DNA from: Odontesthes bonariensis
Taxonomy: Eukaryota > Chordata > Actinopteri > Atheriniformes > Atherinopsidae
Direction of reading: 5' to 3'
Assembly (NCBI RefSeq): GCF_027942865.1
Contig: NC_134510.1
Coordinates: 31,556,663 to 31,620,662, forward strand
Length of the DNA: 64,000 bases
How positions within the stretch are numbered: position 1 is the stretch's first letter; every line of letters starts with the position of its first letter. The notes below the pieces were generated by a model that saw only the letters and a program-made list of their open reading frames with translations, did no database searches and had not been told where the DNA came from. Both the position numbers and the translations under genes were made by a program. Shown here in pieces: positions 49,141-61,234 of this stretch.

Positions 49141-49248
49141 TCTGCACGATATCTTTTAATTTATCTGGACAGTTGCTTGTTTTTAAATTCATTTAAATGA
49201 TTTTATTTGTTTCTCTTTATATTCTTTTTATATATTTTAATGCTTCTT

Positions 49249-49886
49249 ACACTCGACACTACACATGCCTACCTCCACTGCTGTTTGCACTACAACATGC
49301 AATATTACACAATATTGTATTTTTATCTTGGGTTTCAAGGTTAGTATAGATCTTAGATTAGCATAGGCTATTATGTGTATTATATGTTCAGTATAGCACT
49401 AGTAATTAACGTAAAATGTATATTTTAAAGTATCTATATTGCCTATTTATTGTTAGTGTTATGTCATGTCATGTTACGGCATTTTATGTGTTGTTATGGT
49501 AATCGCTGTACGCTGTCCTGTCCTAAGAATTTCAGTGCCCGACTCTGTTGTTCTGTGTATCTGACAACAAAAGACTTGACTTGATTTGCTTTTATTTTAT
49601 TTTAATTTATTTTATTTTATTTTATTTCATTTTATTTTATTTTATTAATTGTTTTGTACACGAAATGTGTTATGCAAATAAATTTGATTTGATTGTCAAT
49701 ACTGTTACTACTCAAACATATTGAACGCCCTAACACCCACCCCTAACCCCCACCACCGACCACTTGTTATCGCTAACCCTTTGATGTGACAGGACATACA
49801 GAGGTCAAAAGGTCACCTGTCATAAATCACACTTTATTACCCCCCATAAATCTTTTTTTTGAGTAAAAGTGTTCCTTATACTCTCT
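49249..49886 (-). repeat. Right terminal inverted repeat
   Basis: Inverted partner of 42502-43098. It contains a TTTTA-type expansion absent from the left arm and is followed by TTTGTC (49887-49892). Confidence 0.9.
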
Positions 49887-51457
49887 TTTGTCAAAGCGGA
49901 AAAATGCGAGTTCCACAGATCCTCAGTATCTTTCCTTGGATATATACTTGAGAGCGGACAGGTTCGATCTGACCCCGAGAAAGTTAAAGCTGTCCTGAAG
50001 TGGCCCATTCCTGAGTCAAGAAAGCAATTACAAAGATTTCTGGGATATGCACATTTTTACCGTCATTTTATTAAGAATTATAGTCAGACTGTAGCTCCAC
50101 TGACTGCCCTCACGTCCACCAATGTGTCCTTTTCTTGGACTCCGGAGGCTGACACTGCTTTTTCCGAGCTAAAACTCAAGTTTGCAAATGCACCCATCCT
50201 TGCACAGCCTGACCCACATCGACAATTCATCCTGGAGGTGGATGCCTCTGACACAGGGGTTGGAGCTGTCCTGTCCCAAAGGTCCAACTCGGATGGAAAA
50301 TTACACCCCTGTGCCTTTTTCTCCCATAGACTTTGCCCCGCGGAAGGAAACTATGATGTTGGAGACCGTGAACTCTTAGCAATCAAACTGGCACTTGAAG
50401 AGTGGCGGCACTGGCTAGAGGGCGCTGAACACCCGGTCTTAGTTTGGACAGACCATAAAAACCTCTCTTATCTACAAACAGCCAAACGCTTAAACTCTCG
50501 CCAATCCCGTTGGTCACTGTTCTTTTCTCGGTTCAACCTTTCCATCACCTTCCGCCCAGGTTCTAAAAACACTAAACCAGATGCTCTATCTCGACAGTTC
50601 TCTCCCGATAGTTCTGACAAGGTCCCGGCACGTATTCTTCCCCCAACTTGTACTGTGGGCGCCCTCACCTGGGAGATTGAGGATTTAGTCCGACAGGCCC
50701 AATTAGAGGAACCAGGTCCCGCGAGCGCCCCCCCCCCCGACAGGAATTATGTACCTACCTCTGTTCGCTCTCGACTCATCAACTGGTACCATTGTTCAAA
50801 GTTCTCAGCCCATCCTGGATCCAGCCGAACCACAGCCCTCCTGTCCCGTAGATTTTGGTGGCCCTCACTACATAAAGACGTCAAGGAATACGTCTCTGCC
50901 TGTTCCATATGTGCCAGAAATAAACCGTCTCATCGCCCCCCTGCTGGTCTACTTCAGCCCTTAACCATCCCCAAGCGGCCTTGGTCCCACATCGCCATAG
51001 ACTTTGTCACCGGACTTCCACCTTCTCAGGGTATGAACACCATTTTAACCATCATTGACCGTTTCTCTAAAGCCTGCCATCTCATTCCCCTCAAGAAACT
51101 CCCCTCCGCCTTCCAGACCGCCCAACTGCTTGTTAAACACGTCTTCCGACTTCATGGCATTCCAGTAGAGATTCTTTCTGACCGGGGCCCACAATTCACA
51201 TCACAGGTCTGGAAGCAGCTTTGTCTTGTTCTGAACGCCCGAGTTTCCCTGACCTCCGGATACCATCCACAGTCTAATGGCCAAGTTGAACGATTAAATC
51301 AAGAACTCGAATCTATGCTCCGCTGTCTCACATCCGACAGTCCCTCTGATTGGAGTAAACTTTTACCATGGGTGGAATATGCCCACAATATCCACATCTC
51401 AGCTGCCACAGGTTTATCCCCCTTCGAGGTCACTTTAGGCTACCAACCTCCATATAT
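49887..51457 (+). pseudogene. pol: pol C-terminal part: RT end, RNase H and integrase
   Basis: Continues the RT ([32 protein letters not shown]). RNase H follows with [19 protein letters not shown] and TDHKN. Integrase follows with the zinc-binding H2C2 region (CSICARNK), then the DDE triad in [21 protein letters not shown] and [11 protein letters not shown]. The frame is open throughout and ends abruptly after TLGYQPP where host DNA begins, so the C-terminal integrase module, any chromodomain and the 3' LTR are lost. Confidence 0.9.
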
Positions 51458-53410
51458 TATATTTTAAATAAAGTTGATAAATTCCTGACAGTAATTGCAT
51501 TTCATCCAGGTTCTGTGCTGCGACACGATCTCATGACAGACTGTAAAATGCATTCATTGCTCCTCAAAATGTACAACAGAGACATTTTTCCCATCAGTTC
51601 TCATCTTTGTAACAGCTCCTGCAGCACAGCTGATGTGCCAACGTTAATACTGGCGGTGTAATGAGGGCTGGTGGATGGTGTTAAACCTTCTGACCTTCAT
51701 GTACGAGGTTGCCAGTTCTCATCCCAATCGGTACGATGTTCTCCAAGTTCCTTTTTTTTTGTTTTCTTCCACCCACTAATGGTTACGAGTAAAAAGCACA
51801 AGGTTAGGGTTAGTGACATGGCCAGGTTTGGATCCCATGGCATGCTTTTCTATGTAATCTGCAGGGAGATCAAAGAGAGAAATTTGTCTGAATTTTTCAC
51901 TCATCAGTTCAGGCTTTCTGACTGATAAATGTTCTTAATCACATGGAGAATAAACATTTGGATTTCCTCAAAGTGTGTAATTCTCCAACTTTGAAAACCA
52001 CACACATGTATGTGTTTTTATGTGCTTTTTGTTTTCTGTTCAGAAGTTTAGACAGTTTGACTTTGACTAGAATCGAATTCTAAGTTTTTGAGAAATCTTC
52101 CCTCAACGGTTTGAACTCACACCATGTGCCTGCATCTTATCAGGCTGCTGCACTTCAGCTTTCATCAACTGATGGTAACATTTTCCATCAACATTTTTTT
52201 TTAATTTGTGACTAAAGACCCATATATAAAGCCTGACTGTGTCCTTTTAAAGCAAACAATGTGAACATTCCCATTTCAATCTGTCTGTTTAGAATCATGA
52301 TGGTGAGGCTTCATCTTGACAGATCTGACAGTTCATAGAAGGTCAAAACCCAAAGAAACATTCACCTGAACCACACCAGAAACTCCTGGAAACAGGTGAA
52401 CATGTAAACTCTGCAGACAGTAGAACACCAGGACCATCCTGCAATGAGATGACAGTGTGACCATTTATCTCGTTTTACAGCTCAGGACCTAATTTAGTTT
52501 TGACTTTATCAGGATTCTATTGAACACCAATGAAAAGAACTGAAGCCTTGTTAGACAGTCATTCTTCCCCACTTCCCTCTCAGAATTAACATCATGTCCT
52601 TATCTGATGCTCTGTTGATAGTTTGACTGACAGGTTAAATATACTGAGCTCGGACTTCCTTTAGTTCCATATCAGGTTGATGTATTTCAACCTGAATTTA
52701 CCTAGAAAGGTAAAAACAACAACAACAGTATGCTAACTTTTTCTTCATTTTAACAGACTGAAACATGCGTTTGATACTAAATCCATAATATAATAAGATA
52801 AACTTTCCCCTCTGTATGTGCATGCTCTTTACACCAGAATTCAGACAACAGCCCTGGAACCACTTTGTCAAGGGAAATGCAGCACCATCTGCAGGCCAAA
52901 CAGCAGCAGTCTGCTGCATGTTCTTCCGTGCATGTGTGGCTTCTCTCTGGGTAGTCCGGCTTCTGCTCAAAGTGCAAAAATATGCATGTTTGGTTCATTG
53001 GTGATCCAAATTTGAAGCTAGAATTGAGTGTGCATGATTGTCTGTGCTGGCCCTGCGATGGATTGTTGGCAGCTGGAACAGGCTACAGCTTCCGACCCAA
53101 ACCTTAAATTGAATAAAATAATTGTAGACGATGGATGGATGGAAATGTCAAGAGACAATAAAAAAAGAAGTTTAAATATTTAAAAGGCAGGTTTATCACC
53201 ACAAAAGTCTTATGAAATACGTTTTAGCCACTGAAACTATACTCTACATTCTCTACAACACACCAGAGAAGAACCTTAAAGGGTTAATACTCAGGTTTGA
53301 TCTTCATGGATGTTCTCATCATCTTCTTTTCATTTACAGTAACGGCGCTGAAAGACTGAAACCCCTTCGAACGAACATGAAGTTCCTCTTTGTAAAACCC
53401 AAAATTGACC
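51458..53410. repeat. Spacer of the duplication unit (between D and E)
   Basis: Resumes at attatattttaaataaag, partway into the spacer, confirming that some host DNA was removed with the 3' end of the Ty3/Gypsy element. Same content as 29350-31340. No gene. Confidence 0.7.
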
Positions 53411-55143
53411 TCCCTGATAGATAGACTTGTTCCTGTCTCGATATCTGTGGGTGTTTATGTTCACAGAACAGTTTTAAAAAGCAATGATAAGAATTACATT
53501 TTTCTTCTTAAACTAAAAGCCCTGTTTGTATTACATGAAAACATGAACAACCAACTCTGTTCATGGTCACTGTTCACAGGAGGAATCTTTCATCTCACTG
53601 CTGCAGCTCATCTTTCAGCTCGATAGTCAAAATCAAATAATAAAACATCTTTCTATTGAGACTGACAAACAAACTAGATTTTGAATACGCATGGAATTTA
53701 TCAATGGATGGACGTATAAACAGATGGACAGATGTGTCACAGGATTAACGTACAAGCAGAGAAACTTCTTTAACCTTCATGACCTGCATGGATTTATACT
53801 ATGGGAATAAACTAAAGCTTCTGTGACTAATACAGCATAGGAACAATAATGGTGAATATAATCATTTCTGTAATCATTTTCTGAACAGCTTTTTGGGCTG
53901 TTGAAGGAAAAGCAACGAAACAGGGTCTACTGTTACTAGGAATAATACATGTTTATATGTAATGCAATATTTCAAAACATATATATACAATAATTACGAT
54001 TGTATATAATGTAATTATTGTATGCGTTCTGACATGTGAACTGTATGTGTGCTTGTCTACATGAGCAGCAGAATGAGGGTTTAAATGGCTTTAAACATTC
54101 CCTCAGTTTCCCTGTTACATTTTCCTCTTGAGGTACTCCAACACCACAACAATCTTGCACTCTCTCAAACTTTTTCCAGATTTTTTAAAAAAATTGAGTA
54201 TCTGCAGTAAATCAGCCTTTATTTGCAGAATGATTCCAAATTTATTGAGCTGAACCAAATAATTCTCACACAACAGACTGTGGTAAATTAAGTTTTTACC
54301 TAAAGTGTTGTCAGTGTTATACATCAAAATGCATCCCGCATTTATAATCTATCAGGCAGTATTTGACTGAAACTGACAGAACATGAGGATCTTTTTTAAC
54401 ACTAAGTGTGGAGTTTATCAGTTTCAAACTTGACAGATGTGTGTGGAGTCAGAACTCAAACACTCTGAAATGAAGTCTGCACAGAAAGATCCAACTCACA
54501 TTTAAAATCAGAAGTCTCCTGGAGTACAATGACTATGTCCTCTGATCTTATCTGCTCAGTGAAGAAAAATGAAATAAAGATAGGCTAACTAAGAATACTG
54601 AAGCTCCTTTTAATAGATATTATTGCTTTTTGTTAAACACACACTCACTCACTGGTTTCTTTTTTGGAGCTGCTGGTACTAATTAACGACCGTTACTGAC
54701 TTTATAAAAAAAAAAAGAAATCAACAATGTGACAATGTTTTGATTACTTACAACAGACAGAAACGTGCATTTTCTACAAAGCAGAGGTTTAACATCAGTT
54801 GCAGCGTAACAGGAAAATATTTTCTTACATCAAATATTTATTTCGACAGTCATTGTAGCATTTTATCAAAACTCATACAGCGCCCTCTGCTGGTCAAAAA
54901 GCAGCAACAAATATAAGAACTGCAGGACAAACAAAAACAAATAATAATATAATAGTTGAGTATAGTTTTCATATCTAATTACATTTGGAGAAAACATTTG
55001 AATGTCTTTTTCACAGACACATCCTCATATAACTGCTTAAATCAGCACTTTCTTTTGATGATGTAGAAGATAAATAAAACTATGAACATTTTTTTTTAGA
55101 AAAAGTGAAATGCAAGTTTTTTACTTCAGTGTAACAGCAGGAT
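53411..55143. repeat. 3' flank of lectin copy E
   Basis: Duplicated unit DNA with the minus-strand AATAAA at 54837-54842. It has a small deletion near 54080 relative to other units and lacks the 498-bp insert seen beside D. Confidence 0.65.
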
Positions 55144-58100
55144 TTAAACAGATAAAGCTGCCTTCTCACAGATCCATTGCTGCTTTTCATCACAGCTCAC
55201 CGATTTCCATCCTTCGCCTTTGACAAGTATTACACATCGACCATCCTGGGGCTCTTGTGTCATCCAGGAGCTGAAGAAAACTTTGTTAGATCAAGCCTGA
55301 TCGTTTTTGTTATTCAAAGTGATAAGAATGTTGTGTCTCTTACTTGTCAGCCAAATCACTTCCATCGACCCACTTCCATTTCCCATTTTCTGCTTTCAGG
55401 CCGATCCAGAATCCAGAGGTCGTCCAAATCTTTCCGTTAACAGATGTCTGAGGAAAACAGGGAGGAAGTTATCTGAGATATTTAAATGTTGCTCGAATGT
55501 AGACACTGTGATGAAATTAGTCAGTGTGTGTTCAGATAATCAAAATATATATTTTCATTTCATATTGCCTGTGAGTTCAGTTATTTTGTTACCTTTTCAG
55601 GATTATCACCCACAACAACCAGATCTGAACCCTTTCCTCTGCAGTCTTCTCGAGCTCCTTCCCAGCTTCTCCTTTTATCAGGCTGAGCGTCATTTACTGC
55701 ATAGCAGCTGCTTGTTATGAGTAACCAGCCTCCCTCACATTGCTTACATGTTCTTGCTGAAACAACAAGGATCAATAAATAAACATTTCATTGCATAATG
55801 ATATTGCTATTGTCTGTATTTGGACATAAATATATTGGGATCTTAACATACCGTTATTTTCTTTTGGACAGTAGGCATCAATGCTCCACTGAGCTCGACT
55901 GACGTTGAACTCAACCTGCTTAGCCTCCGTGTTTTGTACTTGTTCTGTCAGGTTTTTCCTGTCAGCCTCCAGCTCCTGGTTTTGCTTTGAAAGGTTCTTG
56001 TTTTCTGCAGTCAGGTTCGTGATCTTGTTTTCTAAGACATCATAGGCTTGTGTCAGGTTGTTCATCCGGACTGTCAGATCGTTATGGTTCCTCGTCAAGT
56101 TTTCGTTGTCAGATGTTAGTTTGTTGTTGAGTTTGGTCAGGTTGGAATTTTCAGCCAGCAGAGCAGTCTGGTTGGATTTTAACTGGCTCTCACTCTCATG
56201 AATGAATGTAACTGCAAAAAGAAAATTTTGCTTAATGGTGATTTGCTTAAATTTTCTTAATGGATGGTGATAATACAATGTGGGTTTTTTCTATTATGTG
56301 TTTGGCAGATCACCACAATAAAGCTTTTTTCTATCTGTTCTACCTCGTTCTTTCCAGCCAACTGAAATCCCTCAAAAATGCCTCAAATGCACCATTAGTT
56401 AGTTTATTTATCAAGATGTTTTAACATCCACTGTCTATGTGTGGCCCTCAGGCCCGAATATGTTGTTTCATTCAGAAAATTTGGATGTTTTAAAATCAAA
56501 ATAACAGCTGTGCACTCTAGATTTAAGTTAAAATCACTAAAACAGGAATTAATAGTAAAATTGTTGAGGATTTTATTTCAAGCCAAAGATTTACTGCATG
56601 CATTTTGCATCACAGTTGGCCTAATTAATTGTAAAATATACATTGAACTGGCATACTGTACTGAACATGTCAAAAAAGTACAACTGAGAACCTGAATTAT
56701 TTGATCTCTGCACATATTGCTTCATCAGTTTATGGGTCCACTTTCTAAGTTTGCTCTTGACAAACTTAGAAACTTCCAAGAAGAAACAAATAGAAGGTGA
56801 GTCAAAGTGCCATTACAGTGAATGATGTCACAGAGGAAATTAATACGGATATTTCTTCTGAATTTATTGTGAATTGATGCCTGTTTTCATACTCACGGTA
56901 GACACAGACACCTATGATGCCCAACAGCAAAATGACACAAACAGTCCCAAAGCAGCAACGCGACCACTGATAGAGATGACTCCTCTTTTCAGTTTCCTTG
57001 TCTGCCAAGAGTCCTGCTGAGGTTAAACACATGCACATATGTGACTTTAGAAGTCTGAGCTCATGAAATGTTGGAGGAACCCACAGTTACCCTTTTTCCC
57101 CAGCATCTTCAATTAATGTCGGCATTCACAAGAGTGTATTTTGAACACATTATCAATTGAAAAAAATTAAAAAAAGAAGAAGAAACAAATGCAAAAGCAA
57201 ATCTTTTTTCCCAGGGCTTCTCAAGTCTCACATCATCTTAAGTCAAACTTTTCAGTGCATTTCAAAACACATACACATACACACAACCTCAACCCACAAC
57301 CATTCGTACTGAATGTTCATTTGCTACATTGTAAAAAAGAAAAAAAGGAAACTTGCACCTCAGAAATGCTTTGTGCCAGTGTGTTCTACATAATAAATTG
57401 CATGCATGCATACCTCCAACATTATCCACAATCATGACCAGGTTTCCTGCGGTATTAAAAACAAGCAAAGTGAACCTTTTACACAACATCTGTTCCAGAA
57501 TGTAAAGGCTAAGAACAAATTCTACATGAGTGTTTTGATTTATTTGACTGAAAAATGCTTCTTAAATATCAGTTTTCTTGACTTTTAGAGACGATTTTAC
57601 ATGCCTTCATCCCATGAGGCCTTGAATGTTGAATCAGCCCCTTCACAATCACTCAGCATGCAATTCATCTGACACATTAGTTCCAAATGAGCCAGTACAT
57701 GAGTAACAATTCACATTTAAATAAAGTTCCACAGCTTCATCTGTAATATTTGCAAATTTGATCATTGTGAGCAAAGCTAAACTTCATAATTTACAACAGT
57801 TATCCTCCCTTGAATTAAGTTCAGCAGACTGTTGCACCCACAACCCAAAAGGGAACATGACAGCAGAAGTTTTTACACCAGCGTAGCACAAAGCTTAAAC
57901 CGTTTCCTGCATCTTTTTTTAAGTACATCAGTCGTCACACACTTATTTTCAAAAGCCAGAATTTCACGGAAGTATGAACATTCATGTGTACACAACAATG
58001 TTTTTTAAAACCTATTCCTGCCCATCATCTCATCATTCGTTAATCCTTCTATAACCCACATTTTACCATCCACTATACTGTATAAATGTTTTTCTTCATA

Positions 58101-58703
58101 CCTAAATGTATTTCCTCTGTGTAACCTCCTGTTTCATTAACATTCTGTAATGTGCAGTCACATGTGCAATAACCTGCCTGAATCAAGTCATCATTTTAGA
58201 TTTTACATCAGGATATTATAGATATTGTAAGAAACCGTGTGGAGTTGAACTTTAGTGAAGATGTAACTAATGAATAGCTGCTGTATACTATAACCCCAAC
58301 CCTCTTTTTAGACTTCATATCTTCTCTGTAGATATTCAAACTTCGTTTTGATAACCATACTGCAGCTGTAATGTGTAAATTCCTCTTCTGCTGGATCAAT
58401 AAAGTCTATATTTATCTATATCCGTGTCTCTCTTTTTCTCCCTCTCCCTCTCGTTCTGTGTATATTTATAGATATAAATATATATACATATAAAACCTGG
58501 GAAATGTCAAATTCAATAAACTAGTTTCCTTTCATGATCGCAGCACAGATAGCTGTTTAAGACGGAAATGTTTTCACTTATGATTTTTCTGTTTAATGGT
58601 TTTTTTGTCCGTCTGTACGACTTACCATTTGAGTCAAGGTTTTTTTCAGTTGTTTCATTGCGCACTTTGACTTCATCATACACAGTCTCCTCCTCCGTCC
58701 TAC
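55144..58703 (-). pseudogene. C-type lectin receptor copy E, first exon and promoter lost
   Basis: Exons equivalent to 2-8 of copy C are present: 58626-58703 (ITSM TVYDEV), 57414-57446, 56897-57016 (membrane), 55852-56211 (neck), 55593-55756, 55344-55447 and 55144-55270, with intact splice sites and frame. Exon 1, which carries the start codon and the ITIM, is missing: homology to C and D stops at 58965 in intron 1, where an LTR begins. The neck is 42 nt shorter because both NTQNQEL units are absent. The residue at the helix border is Arg (QWSRCC) where C and D have Ala. Expression would need a substitute first exon, for example from the adjacent LTR; otherwise this is a pseudogene. Confidence 0.85.
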
Positions 58704-58965
58704 CTGTAAGAATTCAAGAAAAATGAGAAAATTATTTCACAGTGAAATGTATTTTTGCTTGACATTAAGATATTGACAAAAGTCTGTTTCTTTAAGTCTT
58801 TAAGTTCTTCTTTAAATCTACATAGTTGGTATTTATCTATACATATGCTTACATATCTATCTATTCATCCATCCAACCATTTTTTATGCCCATTTAATAT
58901 AATTCAGGGTCGCAGGGGGGCTGGAGCCTAGCCCAGCTGTCATTGGGTGCGAGGTGGAACACAGG

Positions 58966-61234
58966 TGTAGCAGTCACAGTGCCGTGTGGATTAAGAGTTT
59001 TTCAAACTTTGACAAAACCAACATTCCTGTGGGGGATGTTTACGTATGTGGATATAAACCAGATCTTCATTTTCTTTCCACAAAGGAAAAAGAGACAGAA
59101 ACTGCAGAGCCTTAAGAGCTTTTGGGAGTCGAACTCGCAACAGACGCCTGCAATAAAAATTGGGATAGACTCTAACGAACAAAGAACTCACTCTTGGAAA
59201 AGTGGGACACTTACTATCTTATCTAGACCATAACTCGAAAATTGACACTTTAACACCCCTTTTCACCAGCAAACCGACCAGATGGCTACATACAAACTGA
59301 GAAGACTTCATAAGACTCACTTTTAGTCGAATCTTAAAACTATATTAAATGTGTTTGATAACCGTGTACAATTTCTTTCAGGTTTCCAGCTTGATCACAA
59401 GACGCATATAGAGACAATTTGTACGATTCTGGCTTAAATATTGACAAAGAAACAAACTTGTTGGAAAATGCCCAACCTGCCTGATGGAACCACATTGCCC
59501 CCTAGTGGTCTGCAGTGTTGATTAGTTGAACATTTAAATCCCAGAGGACTCAGTAAAATGGACAATATAGGCAACTATTAACTTCTAACATGTCCCTTCA
59601 GTATCTATTTGGTATTTGTTTAGTGTCCCCATTGTTAACACAGAAAATTAACATTTCATAGATATTCATCTGAATTTTGAAAGTCATAATTGTCTTTATC
59701 ATGTGTGTTATTTTGATGTCTTTATATTACAAGTCCATGTTATATCTTTAATCTGCATATCTTAACAAGATGTGGTGTTTTCAGAATCACCGAGACAAAT
59801 GTTCCATGAGATGGGAGTAATGGAGAAATAAGAGTTTTCTTTGTCTAAATCCAGAAATCCCCATATAGCACAGATCACCTTACACAGACATGCACACAGT
59901 TCAAGCATGTCATTGGCTGAAAAAGTAGTGTAAGCCCCGCCTCCGAGTGTCAAAACCCGGAACCCGCGGAAAACACACTCTCTCGGGCTCTCTGTCTCTC
60001 TCTAGTTCTCTCGTTTGCTGGCTCGCTTCAGGCGTCTGCTCTCTTGCTTCTTGCCTCTTGTTCCAGAAGGGTTCCAACCCAGAGTTTCAGAAGGAGATTT
60101 GAGCAGAGAACAGCTGCTCAGAGACTTTTAGAGATGGTTTAAGCAGAAGAGAAGAGCTCGCCGGAGTTTGGGAGTTTTCCCATAATCTCAGGAGAGAGCG
60201 GAAGGACGTGTGGATAACGATGCAGCGGACGACCGGAGGAGACCCTCCAGAACCCAGTGAGACCCCGGAGACGAGAAAGAAAGACCCGAACAAAGAAACA
60301 GATTGAAATACTCTGAAGATGCACGTTTTACGTGTTTTTGTTCGTCCCTCGCCATCCACGTCCTTCTACGTCGCACGTCCTAACCTCCGCTGTTTCACGC
60401 CATCATCACCTTTTCCTACCAAGAAGCCAACTCCAAGCAACCTTTTATTAATCTTCTGTGAACTTAAGTTCACTTCATCAGAGAAGCAACGGACCCACTG
60501 ACACTCAGAAGATTCGATCATCTAACCACAGCCCTCGGCACCATCGTTGCCGTTTCCCGGTGAAAAGAAGTAACTGAGAAGCTAAAAAGTCAGCCACCAC
60601 AGCCAGGAAGGCCCAGAGAGCGGAAGAGAAATCCCCTCGGACCCGCGTGGCCGCTGCCGTGGTCCGAACCGACTAAACAGAACTTCAGCACAGTAAGACC
60701 GACCCGTTTTCACCTTAAAGTGGGTTTGATGGATGTCTCGAGGCTTTCACAGAATGATACATTAATCCGAAATGTCAGTATTTAGCTTCAAATAGTCAGC
60801 CAACCCAAACTATTTGAATAAATCCAGTATCTCTCCATTCCCCATATTTTATTTTATATTCACTAAGTGTTTTTATATAATCACCCATATTCAATGCATC
60901 TTCTGTTTGTTTAAAGGTTCATGTCTAAGATCATATCATTGTAATAAACAGCTCATATATCTATATATATATGTTATAATCACAGATTGTGTCGTATGCT
61001 TTCTTTACGTAATGTCTGTCCAACCAAACGAGAACTTCACGAAAGTAGCGAGATATGAGACTGAATATTAATTGAATATTAATTGAATGATTAATTTAAC
61101 ACCAGGATCGTAAGATTTCAAACAGTTTTCCTACCTGACTGTGACTTAAATTAAGTCAAAACCTAGGTAGGTGGTGCCCTGAATTCGAGGTAAGGTTTAT
61201 TTGAGACTGTAAGAACATCTCATAAATCCTTATA
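58966..61234 (+). mobile_element. Older LTR copy of the gag-only family, opposite orientation
   Basis: Starts TGTAGCAGTCACAGTGCC, the reverse complement of the LTR end at 12231, and follows that LTR with many substitutions and indels to cttatatg. The last roughly 35 bp of the LTR are replaced by the next element, so this is a solo LTR or the 5' end of an insertion cut by 61235 onward. It is more diverged than the pair at 9895-19075. Confidence 0.85.

Larger units (their letters stand above)
43099..49248. other. Interior of the long-inverted-repeat element
   Basis: This is about 6.1 kb without a credible gene. I see a fish retroposon tail at 43099-43160, hAT-type AAGTA-rich DNA at 44020-44080, 44430-44530 and 45196-45305, and a pair of 345-350-bp direct repeats. 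There is also a GT microsatellite, a retroposon-like stretch near 45430-45490, an LTR-like promoter and poly(A) region near 46140-46410, a 25-A run at 46412-46436, and a LINE 3' fragment near 49020. Single-copy-looking AT-rich DNA fills the rest. Confidence 0.55.
42502..49886. mobile_element. 7.4-kb long-terminal-inverted-repeat DNA element (Polinton/Maverick-like, non-autonomous)
   Basis: The element starts AGAGAGTAT and ends ATACTCTCT, has inverted repeats of about 597 and 638 bp, and created a 6-bp duplication on entering the Ty3/Gypsy RT. Known Polintons/Mavericks have 6-bp duplications, inverted repeats of hundreds of bp and AG at the ends, but are 15-20 kb and encode DNA polymerase B and integrase. 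None of those proteins is visible here. Alternatives with a similar duplication length are IS3EU and Dada elements. The interior is a patchwork of older repeats. Confidence 0.75.
39610..51457 (+). mobile_element. Sushi-like Ty3/Gypsy element, 3'-truncated and interrupted
   Basis: The plus-strand order is LTR, gag, protease, reverse transcriptase, RNase H and integrase, with RT split at 42502-49886 by another element. The 5' end begins TGTTGGGG after ggtaaaaaattc. The 3' end stops inside integrase at about 51457, and host sequence resumes with attatattttaaataaag. The C terminus, 3' LTR and about 190 bp of host flank are missing. Lesions: a 56-bp insert in gag, frameshifts near 41130 and 41540, the RT split and the 3' truncation. 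It is a dead copy. Assignment to the Sushi clade rests on the gag style (FPNPEKYSGESG, YSGESG-FLLQC). Confidence 0.85.
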
